Below are positions 52,498-61,685 of a stretch of 64,000 nt of DNA, in pieces. The notes under the pieces were generated by a model. That model was not told the origin of the DNA and ran no database searches. It was given only the letters and a program-made list of their open reading frames with translations. Source of the stretch: Kitasatospora sp. NBC_01287 (lineage in GTDB: Bacteria > Actinomycetota > Actinomycetes > Streptomycetales > Streptomycetaceae); the NCBI RefSeq assembly GCF_026340565.1, contig NZ_JAPEPB010000001.1, positions 5,432,501 to 5,496,500 on the forward strand, written 5' to 3'. Each line of letters opens with the position of its first letter. The first letter of the stretch is position 1. A program made the position numbers and the translations under genes.

Positions 52498-53175
52498 ATG
52501 AGCACCATTGACATCCTGTCGCCCTCGGGTGACAAGACCGGCAGCCTCGAGCTGCCCGCCGAGATCTTCGACGCCAAGGTCAGCGTTCCGCTGATGCACC
52601 AGGTCGTCGTGGCGCAGCTCGCTGCGGCCCGTCAGGGCACCCACAAGGTCAAGACTCGCGGCGAGGTCCGAGGCGGCGGCCGCAAGCCGTACCGCCAGAA
52701 GGGCACCGGCCGCGCCCGCCAGGGCTCGACCCGTGCGCCGCAGTTCGCCGGCGGTGGCGTCGTGCACGGTCCCGTGCCGCGCGACTACTCGCAGCGGACC
52801 CCGAAGAAGATGATCGCCGCCGCCCTGCGCGGTGCGCTCACCGACCGGGCCCGCCACAACCGCATCCACGTCATCACCGGCGTGACCGCGACCGAGGCGC
52901 CGTCGACCAAGGCCGCCAAGGGCCTGTTCGGCAAGATCACCGAGCGCAAGAACGTCCTCCTGGTCGTCGAGCGCGCGGACGAGCTGGGCCTGAAGTCCGC
53001 TCGCAACCTGCCGCACGTGCACATCCTGGACGCGGGTCAGCTGAACACCTACGACGTGCTCGTCTCCGACGATGTGGTCTTCACCCAGGCCGCCTTCGAG
53101 CGTTTCGTGGCCGGTCCGGCCGCGTCCGCGAAGGCCGTTGCCGCTGAGGGCGAGCTCGAAGGGAGCGCCGCCTGA
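52498..53175 (+). CDS. rplD: 50S ribosomal protein L4
   Basis: 23S rRNA-binding protein whose loop lines the exit tunnel; in enteric bacteria L4 regulates the S10 operon. 225 residues with the GRKPYRQKGTGRARQGSTRAP loop region present across the residues 55-75. Its stop overlaps the rplW ATG (53173-53177). Confidence 0.98.
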   Translation: MSTIDILSPSGDKTGSLELPAEIFDAKVSVPLMHQVVVAQLAAARQGTHKVKTRGEVRGGGRKPYRQKGTGRARQGSTRAPQFAGGGVVHGPVPRDYSQRTPKKMIAAALRGALTDRARHNRIHVITGVTATEAPSTKAAKGLFGKITERKNVLLVVERADELGLKSARNLPHVHILDAGQLNTYDVLVSDDVVFTQAAFERFVAGPAASAKAVAAEGELEGSAA

Positions 53176-53492
53176 TGAGCGACGTTACGAGCAAGACGTT
53201 CACGGACCCCCGTGACGTCCTGGTGAAGCCGGTCATCTCCGAGAAGAGCTACGCGCTCCTCGACGAGAACAAGTACACGTTCGTCGTGTCGCCCGGTGCC
53301 AACAAGACCCAGATCAAGCAGGCCGTCGAGGCGGTCTTCTCGGTCAAGGTCGAGTCCGTCAACACGCTCAACCGTCAGGGCAAGCGCAAGCGCTCCAAGA
53401 CGGGCTTTGGCAAGCGCAAGGACACCAAGCGCGCCATCGTGACGCTGGCTGAGGGCAACCGCATCGACATCTTCGGTGGTCCGGTCTCCTAA
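53175..53492 (+). CDS. rplW: 50S ribosomal protein L23
   Basis: Tunnel-exit protein that docks signal recognition particle and trigger factor, 105 residues. DVLVKPVISEKSYALL opens the fold, and the NRQGKRKRSKTGFGKRKDTKRA loop follows. ATG overlaps the rplD stop. Confidence 0.98.
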   Translation: MSDVTSKTFTDPRDVLVKPVISEKSYALLDENKYTFVVSPGANKTQIKQAVEAVFSVKVESVNTLNRQGKRKRSKTGFGKRKDTKRAIVTLAEGNRIDIFGGPVS

Positions 53493-53535
53493 CGGAGGTC
53501 CGGATCGTCGTTAAGGACGAGGACGAGAGAGCCAA

Positions 53536-54372
<837 letters not shown>

Positions 54373-54383
54373 GAGCAGGTCAG

Positions 54384-54665
54384 ATGCCGCGCAGTCTCAA
54401 GAAGGGCCCCTTCATCGACGGCCACCTCATCAAGAAGGTGGACGTACAGAACGAGGCGGGTACCCAGAACGTCATCAAGACCTGGTCCCGTCGCTCCGTG
54501 ATCAGCCCGAGCATGCTCGGTCACACGATCGCGGTCCACGATGGCCGCAAGCACGTCCCGGTGTTCGTCACCGAGTCGATGGTCGGCCACAAGCTCGGCG
54601 AGTTCGCGCCGACGCGTACGTTCCGCGGTCACGTCAAGGACGACCGCAAGTCGAAGCGTCGCTAG
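54384..54665 (+). CDS. rpsS: 30S ribosomal protein S19
   Basis: Protein of the 30S head contacting P-site tRNA. 93 residues with PRSLKKGPFIDGHLIKKV and the VTESMVGHKLGEFAPTRTF end. ATG at 54384 with AGGAG upstream. Confidence 0.98.
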   Translation: MPRSLKKGPFIDGHLIKKVDVQNEAGTQNVIKTWSRRSVISPSMLGHTIAVHDGRKHVPVFVTESMVGHKLGEFAPTRTFRGHVKDDRKSKRR

Positions 54666-54714
54666 TCGCCGGCTGAAAGCAACGACTATGACTGACACCA
54701 GCAAGGGGACAACC

Positions 54715-55062
54715 ATGGAAGCCAGGGCCCAGGCGCGGTACATCCGCGTCACGCCCATGAAGGCCCGCCGCGTGGTGGACCTCATCCGTGGCATGAGCGC
54801 CACGGAGGCCCAGGCGGTCCTGCGTTTCGCTCCGCAGGCCGCGACCGTGCCGGTCGGCAAGGTGCTGAACAGCGCCATCGCCAACGCCGCGCACAACTAC
54901 AACCACAACAACGTGGACGACCTCGTCATCAGCGAGGCGTACGTTGACGAGGGCCCGACCCTGAAGCGGTTCCGTCCGCGTGCCCAGGGCCGTGCCTACC
55001 GGATCCGCAAGCGGACCAGCCACATCACCGTGGTCGTCAGCAGCAAGGAAGGGACCCGGTAA
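54715..55062 (+). CDS. rplV: 50S ribosomal protein L22
   Basis: Exit-tunnel protein whose loop is a macrolide site. 115 residues from MEARAQARYIRVTPMKARRV, with NSAIANAAHNYNHNN and PRAQGRAYRIRKRTSHI. AAGGGGA lies before this ATG; an upstream ATG at 54688 would add nine residues. Its stop overlaps the rpsC ATG by one base (TAATG at 55060-55064). Confidence 0.95.
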   Translation: MEARAQARYIRVTPMKARRVVDLIRGMSATEAQAVLRFAPQAATVPVGKVLNSAIANAAHNYNHNNVDDLVISEAYVDEGPTLKRFRPRAQGRAYRIRKRTSHITVVVSSKEGTR

Positions 55063-55895
55063 TGGGCCAGAAGGTTAACCCGCACGGGTTCCGCCTCGGC
55101 ATCAGCACGGACTTCAAGTCCCGCTGGTACGCCGACAAGCTGTACAAGGACTACGTCAAGGAAGACGTCGCCATTCGTCGCATGATGACGAAGGGCATGG
55201 AGCGCGCCGGCATCTCGAAGGTTGAGATCGAGCGCACCCGCGACCGCGTCCGCGTCGACATCCACACCGCTCGCCCCGGCATCGTCATCGGCCGGCGCGG
55301 CACCGAGGCCGACCGCATCCGCGGCGACCTCGAGAAGCTGACCGGCAAGCAGGTCCAGCTGAACATCCTCGAGGTCAAGAACCCCGAGCTGGACGCCCAG
55401 CTCGTGGCTCAGGGCGTCGCGGAGCAGCTGTCCTCCCGCGTCTCCTTCCGCCGTGCCATGCGCAAGTCGATGCAGGGCACCATGAAGTCCGGCGCCAAGG
55501 GCATCAAGGTCCAGTGCTCCGGTCGTCTCGGCGGCGCCGAGATGAGCCGTTCGGAGTTCTACCGCGAGGGTCGTGTGCCGCTGCACACGCTGCGCGCGAA
55601 CGTCGACTACGGCTTCTTCGAGGCCAAGACGACCTTCGGCCGCATCGGCGTGAAGGTCTGGATCTACAAGGGCGACGTCAAGAACATCGCCGAGGTCCGC
55701 GCTGAGAACGCCGCTGCCCGCTCGGGCAACCGTCCGGCCCGCAACGACGCCCGCCCCGCGCGTGGCGGCGAGCGCGGTGGCCGTGGCGGCGAGCGCGGTG
55801 GCGCCCGTGGCGGCCGTCGTCCCGCGAGCACCGAGGCCCCCGCGGCCGCGGTGAACGAGGCGCCGGCTGCTGAGAGCACCGGAACGGAGGCCTGA
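55062..55895 (+). CDS. rpsC: 30S ribosomal protein S3
   Basis: 30S head/body protein with a KH domain, 277 residues. GQKVNPHGFRLGI opens it, and the KH core RPGIVIGRRGTEADRI lies near residue 70. The tail after about residue 215 is Arg/Gly-rich (RGGERGG repeats) then Ala/Glu/Pro-rich, longer than in enteric S3. It overlaps rplV. Confidence 0.98.
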   Translation: MGQKVNPHGFRLGISTDFKSRWYADKLYKDYVKEDVAIRRMMTKGMERAGISKVEIERTRDRVRVDIHTARPGIVIGRRGTEADRIRGDLEKLTGKQVQLNILEVKNPELDAQLVAQGVAEQLSSRVSFRRAMRKSMQGTMKSGAKGIKVQCSGRLGGAEMSRSEFYREGRVPLHTLRANVDYGFFEAKTTFGRIGVKVWIYKGDVKNIAEVRAENAAARSGNRPARNDARPARGGERGGRGGERGGARGGRRPASTEAPAAAVNEAPAAESTGTEA

Positions 55896-55900
55896 CCGAC

Positions 55901-56320
55901 ATGCTGATCCCCCGTCGGGTCAAGCACCGCAAGCAGCACCACCCGAAGCGCCGTGGCGCTGCCAAGGGTGGCACCGAACTCGCCTTCGGCGAGTACGGCA
56001 TCCAGGCCGTCACCCCGGCCTACGTGACGAACCGGCAGATCGAGTCCGCTCGTATCGCCATCACCCGTCACATCAAGCGTGGTGGCAAGGTCTGGATCAA
56101 CATCTACCCGGACCGCCCCCTCACGAAGAAGCCGGCCGAGACCCGCATGGGTTCCGGCAAGGGTTCGCCGGAGTGGTGGATCGCCAACGTTCACCCGGGA
56201 CGGGTCATGTTCGAGCTGTCCTACCCCAACGAGAAGGTTGCTCGTGAGGCGCTGACCCGCGCTGCTCACAAGCTCCCGATGAAGTGCCGGATTGTCCGGC
56301 GCGAGGCAGGTGAGAGCTGA
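55901..56320 (+). CDS. rplP: 50S ribosomal protein L16
   Basis: Binds 23S rRNA near the A site. 139 residues with MLIPRRVKHRKQHHPKRRG and the WWIANVHPGRVMFELS segment. CGGAGG lies in the rpsC end, and its stop overlaps the rpmC ATG. Confidence 0.98.
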   Translation: MLIPRRVKHRKQHHPKRRGAAKGGTELAFGEYGIQAVTPAYVTNRQIESARIAITRHIKRGGKVWINIYPDRPLTKKPAETRMGSGKGSPEWWIANVHPGRVMFELSYPNEKVAREALTRAAHKLPMKCRIVRREAGES

Positions 56321-56544
56321 TGTCGGCCGGCACCAAGGCTGCTGAGCTGCGCGAGCTGGACAACGAGGGTCTCGTTGCCAAGCTCCGCGAGGCCAAGGAG
56401 GAGCTGTTCAACCTCCGCTTCCAGGCGGCGACCGGACAGCTCGACAACCACGGACGGCTCCGGCTGGTCCGTAAGGACATCGCGCGGATCTACACCCTGA
56501 TGCGCGAGCGCGAGCTGGGCATCGAGACGGTGGAGAGCGCCTGA
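56320..56544 (+). CDS. rpmC: 50S ribosomal protein L29
   Basis: Small tunnel-exit protein of 74 residues, a two-helix hairpin with LREAKEELFNLRFQAATGQL. It is coupled by overlaps to rplP (56318-56322) and rpsQ. Confidence 0.97.
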   Translation: MSAGTKAAELRELDNEGLVAKLREAKEELFNLRFQAATGQLDNHGRLRLVRKDIARIYTLMRERELGIETVESA

Positions 56545-56825
56545 TGACTGAGAACACCACCAACGAGACTGAGACGCGCGGTTTCCGCAAGACCCGTGAG
56601 GGTCTCGTCGTCAGCGACAAGATGGACAAGACCGTCGTCGTCGCCGTCGAGGACCGCGTCAAGCACGCTCTGTACGGCAAGGTCATCCGCCGTACGAACA
56701 AGCTGAAGGCGCACGACGAGGCGAACGCCTGTGGCATCGGTGACCGGGTCCTCCTCGCGGAGACCCGCCCGCTGTCCGCGACGAAGCGCTGGCGCGTCGT
56801 CGAGATCCTCGAGAAGGCCAAGTAA
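56544..56825 (+). CDS. rpsQ: 30S ribosomal protein S17
   Basis: OB-fold 16S rRNA-binding protein of 93 residues. It has a short polar N-terminus, RKTREGLVVSDKMDKTVVV, and the GDRVLLAETRPLSATKRWRV end. The start overlaps the rpmC stop. A 114-base gap separates it from rplN. Confidence 0.97.
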   Translation: MTENTTNETETRGFRKTREGLVVSDKMDKTVVVAVEDRVKHALYGKVIRRTNKLKAHDEANACGIGDRVLLAETRPLSATKRWRVVEILEKAK

Positions 56826-56939
56826 CGAAGCCGATGTGGTACGGCCGTATGTGCACCAGGTCCTCGCGCGGTTCCGCGCGGGACGCTGGTGTGAGCAGCG
56901 GCCGGCCCGTCGTCTCTCGTTGACGATCAGGAGAAAGCT

Positions 56940-57311
56940 GTGATCCAGCAGGAGTCGCGACTGCGCGTCGCCGACAACACGGGTGCCAAGGAGATTCTCT
57001 GCATCCGCGTTCTCGGTGGCTCCGGTCGCCGCTACGCCGGTATCGGGGACGTCATCGTCGCAACCGTCAAGGACGCGATCCCCGGTGGCTCGGTGAAGAA
57101 GGGCGATGTCGTCAAGTGCGTCATCGTCCGCACCGTGAAGGAGCGCCGTCGCCCCGACGGTTCCTACATCCGGTTCGACGAGAACGCCGCTGTCGTTCTC
57201 AAGAACACCGATGGTGACCCCCGTGGTACCCGCATCTTCGGCCCGGTGGGCCGCGAGCTGCGTGACAAGAAGTTCATGAAGATCATCTCGCTGGCGCCGG
57301 AGGTGCTCTAA
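56940..57311 (+). CDS. rplN: 50S ribosomal protein L14
   Basis: Binds 23S rRNA beneath the L7/L12 side and bridge B8. 123 residues with MIQQESRLRVADNTGAKEIL and the conserved loop RRYAGIGDVIVATVK. GTG start at 56940 with AGGAG at about 56930. It is the first gene of the spc operon; no obvious promoter is visible in the 56826-56939 gap. Confidence 0.98.
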   Translation: MIQQESRLRVADNTGAKEILCIRVLGGSGRRYAGIGDVIVATVKDAIPGGSVKKGDVVKCVIVRTVKERRRPDGSYIRFDENAAVVLKNTDGDPRGTRIFGPVGRELRDKKFMKIISLAPEVL

Positions 57312-57314
57312 CCC

Positions 57315-57638
57315 ATGGCGAACAGCATGAAGATCAAGAAGGGTGACCTGGTCCAGGTCATCACCGGCAAGGACAAGGGCAAGCAGGGCAAGGTCATCCA
57401 GGCCCTGCCCACCGAGAACAAGGTCCTCGTCGAGGGTGTGAACCGGGTCAAGAAGCACACCAAGCCCGGCCAGGGCACCGCCGGTGGCATCATCACCGTC
57501 GAGGCCCCGGTGCACGTCTCCAACGTGCAGCTGGTCGTGGAGAAGGACGGCAAGAAGGTCGTCACCCGCGTTGGCTACCGCTTCGACGACGAGGGCAACA
57601 AGATCCGCGTTGCCAAGCGGACCGGTGAGGACATCTGA
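57315..57638 (+). CDS. rplX: 50S ribosomal protein L24
   Basis: 23S rRNA-binding assembly initiator with a KOW motif (KKGDLVQVITGKDKGKQGKV). 107 residues. The stop overlaps the rplE ATG (TGATG at 57636-57640). Confidence 0.97.
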   Translation: MANSMKIKKGDLVQVITGKDKGKQGKVIQALPTENKVLVEGVNRVKKHTKPGQGTAGGIITVEAPVHVSNVQLVVEKDGKKVVTRVGYRFDDEGNKIRVAKRTGEDI

Positions 57639-58207
57639 TGTCTGAGACGACTGTTGAGAAGGTGGCCCCCCGCCTCAAGGAGCGTTACAACTCCGAGATC
57701 AAGGGCCAGCTGCAGGAGGAGTTCTCGTACGAGAACGTCATGCTGATCCCCGGCCTGGTCAAGGTCGTGGTCAACATGGGTGTCGGCGAGGCTGCTCGTG
57801 ACAGCAAGCTGATCGAGGGCGCGATCAAGGATCTGACCGCGATCACCGGTCAGAAGCCGGCCGTGACCAAGGCTCGTAAGTCCATCGCGCAGTTCAAGCT
57901 GCGCGAGGGCCAGCCGATCGGCACCCACGTCACCCTTCGTGGTGACCGCATGTGGGAGTTCCTGGACCGTCTGGTGTCGCTGGCTCTGCCGCGTATCCGT
58001 GACTTCCGTGGTCTCTCCCCCAAGCAGTTCGACGGCCGTGGCAACTACACCTTCGGTCTGACCGAGCAGGTTATGTTCCACGAGATCGACCAGGACAAGG
58101 TCGACCGTCAGCGCGGTATGGACATCACCGTCGTGACCACCGCTCAGACCGACGACGAGGGCCGGGCGCTCCTGCGCGCTCTGGGCTTCCCGTTCAAGGA
58201 GGCGTGA
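57638..58207 (+). CDS. rplE: 50S ribosomal protein L5
   Basis: 5S rRNA-binding protein of the central protuberance, 189 residues. NVMLIPGLVKVVVNMGVGEA and the AITGQKPAVTKARKSIAQFKL segments are typical. It is coupled to rplX and precedes rpsN by 4 bases. Confidence 0.98.
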   Translation: MSETTVEKVAPRLKERYNSEIKGQLQEEFSYENVMLIPGLVKVVVNMGVGEAARDSKLIEGAIKDLTAITGQKPAVTKARKSIAQFKLREGQPIGTHVTLRGDRMWEFLDRLVSLALPRIRDFRGLSPKQFDGRGNYTFGLTEQVMFHEIDQDKVDRQRGMDITVVTTAQTDDEGRALLRALGFPFKEA

Positions 58208-58211
58208 GCCA

Positions 58212-58397
58212 ATGGCGAAGAAGTCCCTCATCGCGAAGGCCGAGCGTAAGCCGAAGTTCGGCGTTCGGGCCTACACCCGGTGCCAGCGCTGCGGCCGTCC
58301 GCACTCGGTGTACCGCAAGTTCGGCCTGTGCCGTGTGTGCCTCCGTGAGATGGCGCACCGCGGCGAGCTGCCGGGCGTGACCAAGAGCTCCTGGTAG
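58212..58397 (+). CDS. rpsN: 30S ribosomal protein S14, zinc-binding type Z
   Basis: 61-residue zinc-dependent form with C24, C27, C40 and C43. Zinc-free (C-minus) paralogues used under zinc starvation in actinomycetes lack these Cys; none is in this window. An intergenic gap of 276 bases follows before rpsH. Confidence 0.98.
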   Translation: MAKKSLIAKAERKPKFGVRAYTRCQRCGRPHSVYRKFGLCRVCLREMAHRGELPGVTKSSW

Positions 58398-58461
58398 TCC
58401 TTACCCAAGGCGCCCGAGCTCCAGGTAGCACAGCGAAGCAGAGGTGCCCGACCCGCTCCTT

Positions 58462-58490
58462 TTGGGTTCCAGTTCCGGATCCCGTAAGGT
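58462..58490 (+). promoter_or_regulatory. Internal promoter between rpsN and rpsH
   Basis: TTGGGT (58462-58467), 17-nt spacer, TAAGGT (58485-58490), a good principal-sigma-type pair. It would start transcription near 58497, giving a long leader to rpsH. Confidence 0.55.
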
Positions 58491-58574
58491 AGTGGGGTCG
58501 GGCCCCCTGCCGTGGCATTCCCTATGGATGTCCGCGGCCCTCTACCGAGGGCTCGCACCCAGTCTTACTAACGC

Positions 58575-58624
58575 CGCAGGTCCCCTGCGTCTGTGCCCCT
58601 GCCGAACTCCTCGCGGAGTGCGGC
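58575..58624 (+). promoter_or_regulatory. Two hairpins in the rpsH leader
   Basis: CGCAGG/CCTGCG (58575-58580 with 58584-58589) and a 10-position stem with one A-G mismatch (58601-58610 with 58615-58624, TCGC loop) lie in the 276-base gap before rpsH. They may be regulatory; S8 is a known repressor in other bacteria. Confidence 0.45.
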
Positions 58625-58673
58625 GGGGGGACCTGGCGCGGAGAAACCACGGCGAGAGAGGCCTGAGGCCATC

Positions 58674-59081
58674 ATGACCATGACCGACCCCATCGCAGAC
58701 ATGCTCACGCGTCTGCGTAACGCGAACTCGGCGTACCACGACTCCGTGGCGATGCCGGCTAGCAAGATCAAGTCGCACGTCGCGCAGATCCTGCAGCAGG
58801 AGGGTTACATCTCCAGCTGGAAGGTCGAGGAGCCGCAGGAGGGCGAGGTCGGCAAGAAGCTGACCATCGAGCTCAAGTTCGGCCCCAACCGCGAGCGCTC
58901 GATCGCTGGTATCAAGCGCATCAGCAAGCCGGGCCTGCGGGTCTACGCAAAGTCCACCAACCTGCCGAAGGTGCTCGGCGGCCTGGGCGTGGCGATCATC
59001 TCCACGTCCTCCGGCCTCCTCACCGACAAGCAGGCCGCCAAGAAGGGCGTAGGCGGAGAAGTTCTCGCCTACGTCTGGTAA
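58674..59081 (+). CDS. rpsH: 30S ribosomal protein S8
   Basis: Central-domain 16S rRNA-binding protein and spc-operon repressor in E. coli. 135 residues from MTMTDPIADMLTRLRNANSA. The GLRVYAKSTNLPKVLGGLGV and GGEVLAYVW segments are conserved. ATG at 58674 with GAGG upstream; ATG 58680 is a minor alternative. It follows a long leader with its own promoter. Confidence 0.97.
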   Translation: MTMTDPIADMLTRLRNANSAYHDSVAMPASKIKSHVAQILQQEGYISSWKVEEPQEGEVGKKLTIELKFGPNRERSIAGIKRISKPGLRVYAKSTNLPKVLGGLGVAIISTSSGLLTDKQAAKKGVGGEVLAYVW

Positions 59082-59103
59082 TTCGGGAAACGGAGGTACA
59101 GCA

Positions 59104-59643
59104 ATGTCGCGTATTGGACGGCTGCCCATCCCGGTTCCCGCCGGCGTGGACGTCACCATCGATGGCCAGACGGTCGGCGTGAAGGGCCCCAAGGGTTCCC
59201 TCGCGCACGTCGTCGCCGAGCCGATCGAGATCAGCAAGGACGAGACCGGCACCCTGGTCGTCTCGCGCCCGAACGACGAGCGTCAGTCGAAGGCCCTGCA
59301 CGGCCTGACGCGCACGCTGGTGGCGAACATGATCACCGGCGTGACCGCGGGCTACCGCAAGTCGCTGGAGATCAGCGGTGTTGGTTACCGTGTCGCAGCG
59401 AAGGGCTCCTCGATGGAGTTCCAGCTCGGCTACAGCCACCCGATCCTGATCGAGGCCCCGGAGGGCATCTCCTTCGTGGTCGAGTCGCCCACCAAGTTCC
59501 ACGTGGACGGGATCGACAAGCAGCTGGTCGGCGAGGTTTCGGCCAAGATCCGCAAGCTGCGCAAGCCCGACCCGTACAAGGCCAAGGGCGTCAAGTACGC
59601 GGGCGAGGTCATCCGCCGCAAGGTCGGAAAGAGTGGTAAGTAA
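59104..59643 (+). CDS. rplF: 50S ribosomal protein L6
   Basis: Binds 23S rRNA near the GTPase centre, 179 residues in two similar domains. MSRIGRLPIPVPAGVDVTI opens it, and YKAKGVKYAGEVIRRKVGKS closes it. GGAGG lies upstream of the ATG. rplR begins 3 bases after its stop. Confidence 0.98.
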   Translation: MSRIGRLPIPVPAGVDVTIDGQTVGVKGPKGSLAHVVAEPIEISKDETGTLVVSRPNDERQSKALHGLTRTLVANMITGVTAGYRKSLEISGVGYRVAAKGSSMEFQLGYSHPILIEAPEGISFVVESPTKFHVDGIDKQLVGEVSAKIRKLRKPDPYKAKGVKYAGEVIRRKVGKSGK

Positions 59644-59646
59644 GCG

Positions 59647-60030
59647 ATGAGCGTCTCTGTCAAGATCGGCAAGGGCAACGCCTACAAGCCCTCTGCCCGC
59701 AAGCGTCGCGCGATCCGTGTGCGCAAGCGCGTCACCGGCACCGAGGTTCGTCCTCGCATGGTCGTGACCCGCTCGAACCGCCACATCTTCGCCCAGGTCA
59801 TCGACGACGCCAAGGGTCACACCCTCGCGTCGGCGTCCACCCTCGACGTGTCCGTCAAGGGCAACGAGGGCGACAAGACCGAGCTGGCCAAGAAGGTCGG
59901 AGCCCTGGTCGCCGAGCGCGCCAAGGCCGCCGGCATCGAGACGGTCGTCTTCGACCGCGCGGGCAACCGTTACGCGGGGCGCATCGCCGCCCTGGCGGAC
60001 GCCGCCCGTGAGGCTGGGCTCGACTTCTAA
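59647..60030 (+). CDS. rplR: 50S ribosomal protein L18
   Basis: 5S rRNA-binding protein, 127 residues with KRRAIRVRKRVTGTEVRPRM and the C-terminal NRYAGRIAALADAAREAGLDF. ATG at 59647. A 48-base gap precedes rpsE. Confidence 0.97.
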   Translation: MSVSVKIGKGNAYKPSARKRRAIRVRKRVTGTEVRPRMVVTRSNRHIFAQVIDDAKGHTLASASTLDVSVKGNEGDKTELAKKVGALVAERAKAAGIETVVFDRAGNRYAGRIAALADAAREAGLDF

Positions 60031-60078
60031 GCCGCTCGTCGGCTCAGTCGACGGACGTAATCGAGAGAGGTAATTCCA

Positions 60079-60720
60079 ATGGCTGGACCCCAGCGCCGCG
60101 GTAGCGGCGCCGGCGGCGGCACCGGTGGCGAGCGGCGCGACCGTAAGCGTGATGGCCAGGGCAACGCCCCGGTCGTCGAGAAGACTGCTTACGTCGAGCG
60201 CGTTGTCGCGATCAACCGTGTCGCCAAGGTTGTCAAGGGTGGTCGTCGTTTCAGCTTCACCGCGCTGGTCGTGGTGGGCGACGGTGACGGCACCGTGGGT
60301 GTCGGTTACGGGAAGGCGAAGGAGGTTCCGGCCGCCATCGCCAAGGGTGTTGAGGAGGCCAAGAAGAACTTCTTCAAGGTCCCCCGTATCCAGGGCACCA
60401 TCCCGCACCCGATCCAGGGCGAGAAGGCCGCTGGCGTCGTGCTCCTGAAGCCGGCTTCCCCCGGTACCGGCGTTATCGCCGGTGGCCCGGTGCGTGCCGT
60501 CCTGGAGTGCGCCGGCGTCCACGACATCCTGTCGAAGTCGCTCGGCTCGGACAACGCGATCAACATCGTGCACGCCACGGTTGCCGCGCTGAAGGGCCTC
60601 GTGCGCCCCGAGGAGATCGCGGCCCGCCGCGGTCTGCCGCTCGAGGACGTGGCCCCGGCCGCCCTGCTGCGCGCTCGCGCCGCGGGCACCGCCGCCGCGA
60701 CCGCTGGGGCGGGTGTCTGA
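60079..60720 (+). CDS. rpsE: 30S ribosomal protein S5
   Basis: Protein of the 30S body with helicase-like and accuracy functions. 213 residues. A Gly/Arg-rich N-terminus precedes the double-stranded RNA-binding-type core with VGYGKAKEVPAAIAKGVEEA. The C-terminus is Ala-rich. Its stop overlaps the rpmD ATG (TGATG). Confidence 0.98.
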   Translation: MAGPQRRGSGAGGGTGGERRDRKRDGQGNAPVVEKTAYVERVVAINRVAKVVKGGRRFSFTALVVVGDGDGTVGVGYGKAKEVPAAIAKGVEEAKKNFFKVPRIQGTIPHPIQGEKAAGVVLLKPASPGTGVIAGGPVRAVLECAGVHDILSKSLGSDNAINIVHATVAALKGLVRPEEIAARRGLPLEDVAPAALLRARAAGTAAATAGAGV

Positions 60721-60902
60721 TGGCTCGCCTGAAGATCACGCAGACCAAGTCCTACATCGGCAGCAAGCAGAACCACCGCGAGACGCTGCGCTCGCTGGGT
60801 CTGAAGCGCATGCACGATGTGGTCGTCAAGGAGGACCGTCCCGAGATCCGCGGGATGGCCCAGACCGTGCGTCACCTCGTCACGGTCGAGGAGGTGGACT
60901 GA
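60720..60902 (+). CDS. rpmD: 50S ribosomal protein L30
   Basis: 60-residue compact protein with LKITQTKSYIGSKQNHRETL and VRHLVTVEEVD. Coupled to rpsE; rplO begins 1 base after its stop codon. Confidence 0.97.
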   Translation: MARLKITQTKSYIGSKQNHRETLRSLGLKRMHDVVVKEDRPEIRGMAQTVRHLVTVEEVD

Positions 60903-60903
60903 G

Positions 60904-61356
60904 ATGGCTGACTCGCCGATCAAGATCCACAACCTGCGTCCCGCCCCGGGCGCCAAGACCGACAAGATCCGTGTCGGTCGTGGTGAGGCGTCCAAGGGTA
61001 AGACCGCCGGTCGTGGTACCAAGGGCACCAAGGCCCGCTACCAGGTTCCGCAGCGCTTCGAGGGTGGCCAGATGCCCCTCCACATGCGCCTGCCGAAGCT
61101 GAAGGGCTTCAAGAACCCCTTCAAGATCACCTTCCAGGTGGTCAACCTCGACAAGCTGGCCGAGCTCTACCCGCAGGGTGGCGAGGTCACGGTCGAAGGT
61201 CTCGTCGAGAAGGGCGCGGTTCGCAAGAACTCGCTCGTCAAGGTGCTCGGCACCGGCGAGATCTCCGTCGCGCTGCAGGTCTCGGTGGACGCCGTCTCCG
61301 GCTCCGCCGCCGAGAAGATCAAGGCCGCCGGCGGCACCGTCATCGAGCTCATCTGA
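60904..61356 (+). CDS. rplO: 50S ribosomal protein L15
   Basis: Late-assembly 23S rRNA-binding protein, 150 residues. It has the Gly/Lys-rich N-terminus with RVGRGEASKGKTAGRGTKG and a globular C-terminal domain. ATG at 60904, one base after the rpmD stop. It ends the spc ribosomal run before a strong terminator. Confidence 0.97.
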   Translation: MADSPIKIHNLRPAPGAKTDKIRVGRGEASKGKTAGRGTKGTKARYQVPQRFEGGQMPLHMRLPKLKGFKNPFKITFQVVNLDKLAELYPQGGEVTVEGLVEKGAVRKNSLVKVLGTGEISVALQVSVDAVSGSAAEKIKAAGGTVIELI

Positions 61357-61411
61357 GCTCGCTGACAAACCGCTGAGATCGTGCTGATCCCGCGCTGACG
61401 TCAGGTCAGAA

Positions 61412-61449
61412 CCAGAGCCCCGTCCCTCTTTCGAGGGGCGGGGCTCTGG
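61412..61449 (+). terminator. Terminator of the spc operon
   Basis: 17-bp stem with one T-G pair (61412-61428 with 61433-61449), TTTC loop, 55 bases past the rplO stop. It separates the ribosomal run from secY. Confidence 0.92.
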
Positions 61450-61566
61450 TCATTCGTGTGTTCATCAGCATGACTTTGGCGTTCAACCCAGGCCAAAACC
61501 GGGCATCTGGGCGTGCCATGGGCAACCCCGCGCTTCGCGCGCTTCTTCTTCGTTGCCGCGCACTGT

Positions 61567-61572
61567 TAGAGT
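61567..61572 (+). promoter_or_regulatory. Candidate -10 element of the secY-adk-map unit
   Basis: TTAGAGT (TAGAGT at 61567-61572) is a good -10 match about 115 bases before the secY GTG, just after the spc terminator. The -35 region at the right distance (pyrimidine-rich TCTTCT) is weak. Confidence 0.4.
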
Positions 61573-61685
61573 CCGTGGAGTTCCCTTGTAGCCTCCCCCG
61601 GGCTGCCGTGGAGCAGGACCGACCCCAACTCCCCATTCAGGACCGACCCTCCCGCCGACGACGTGCGGGAGGCGCAGGAGGCACC

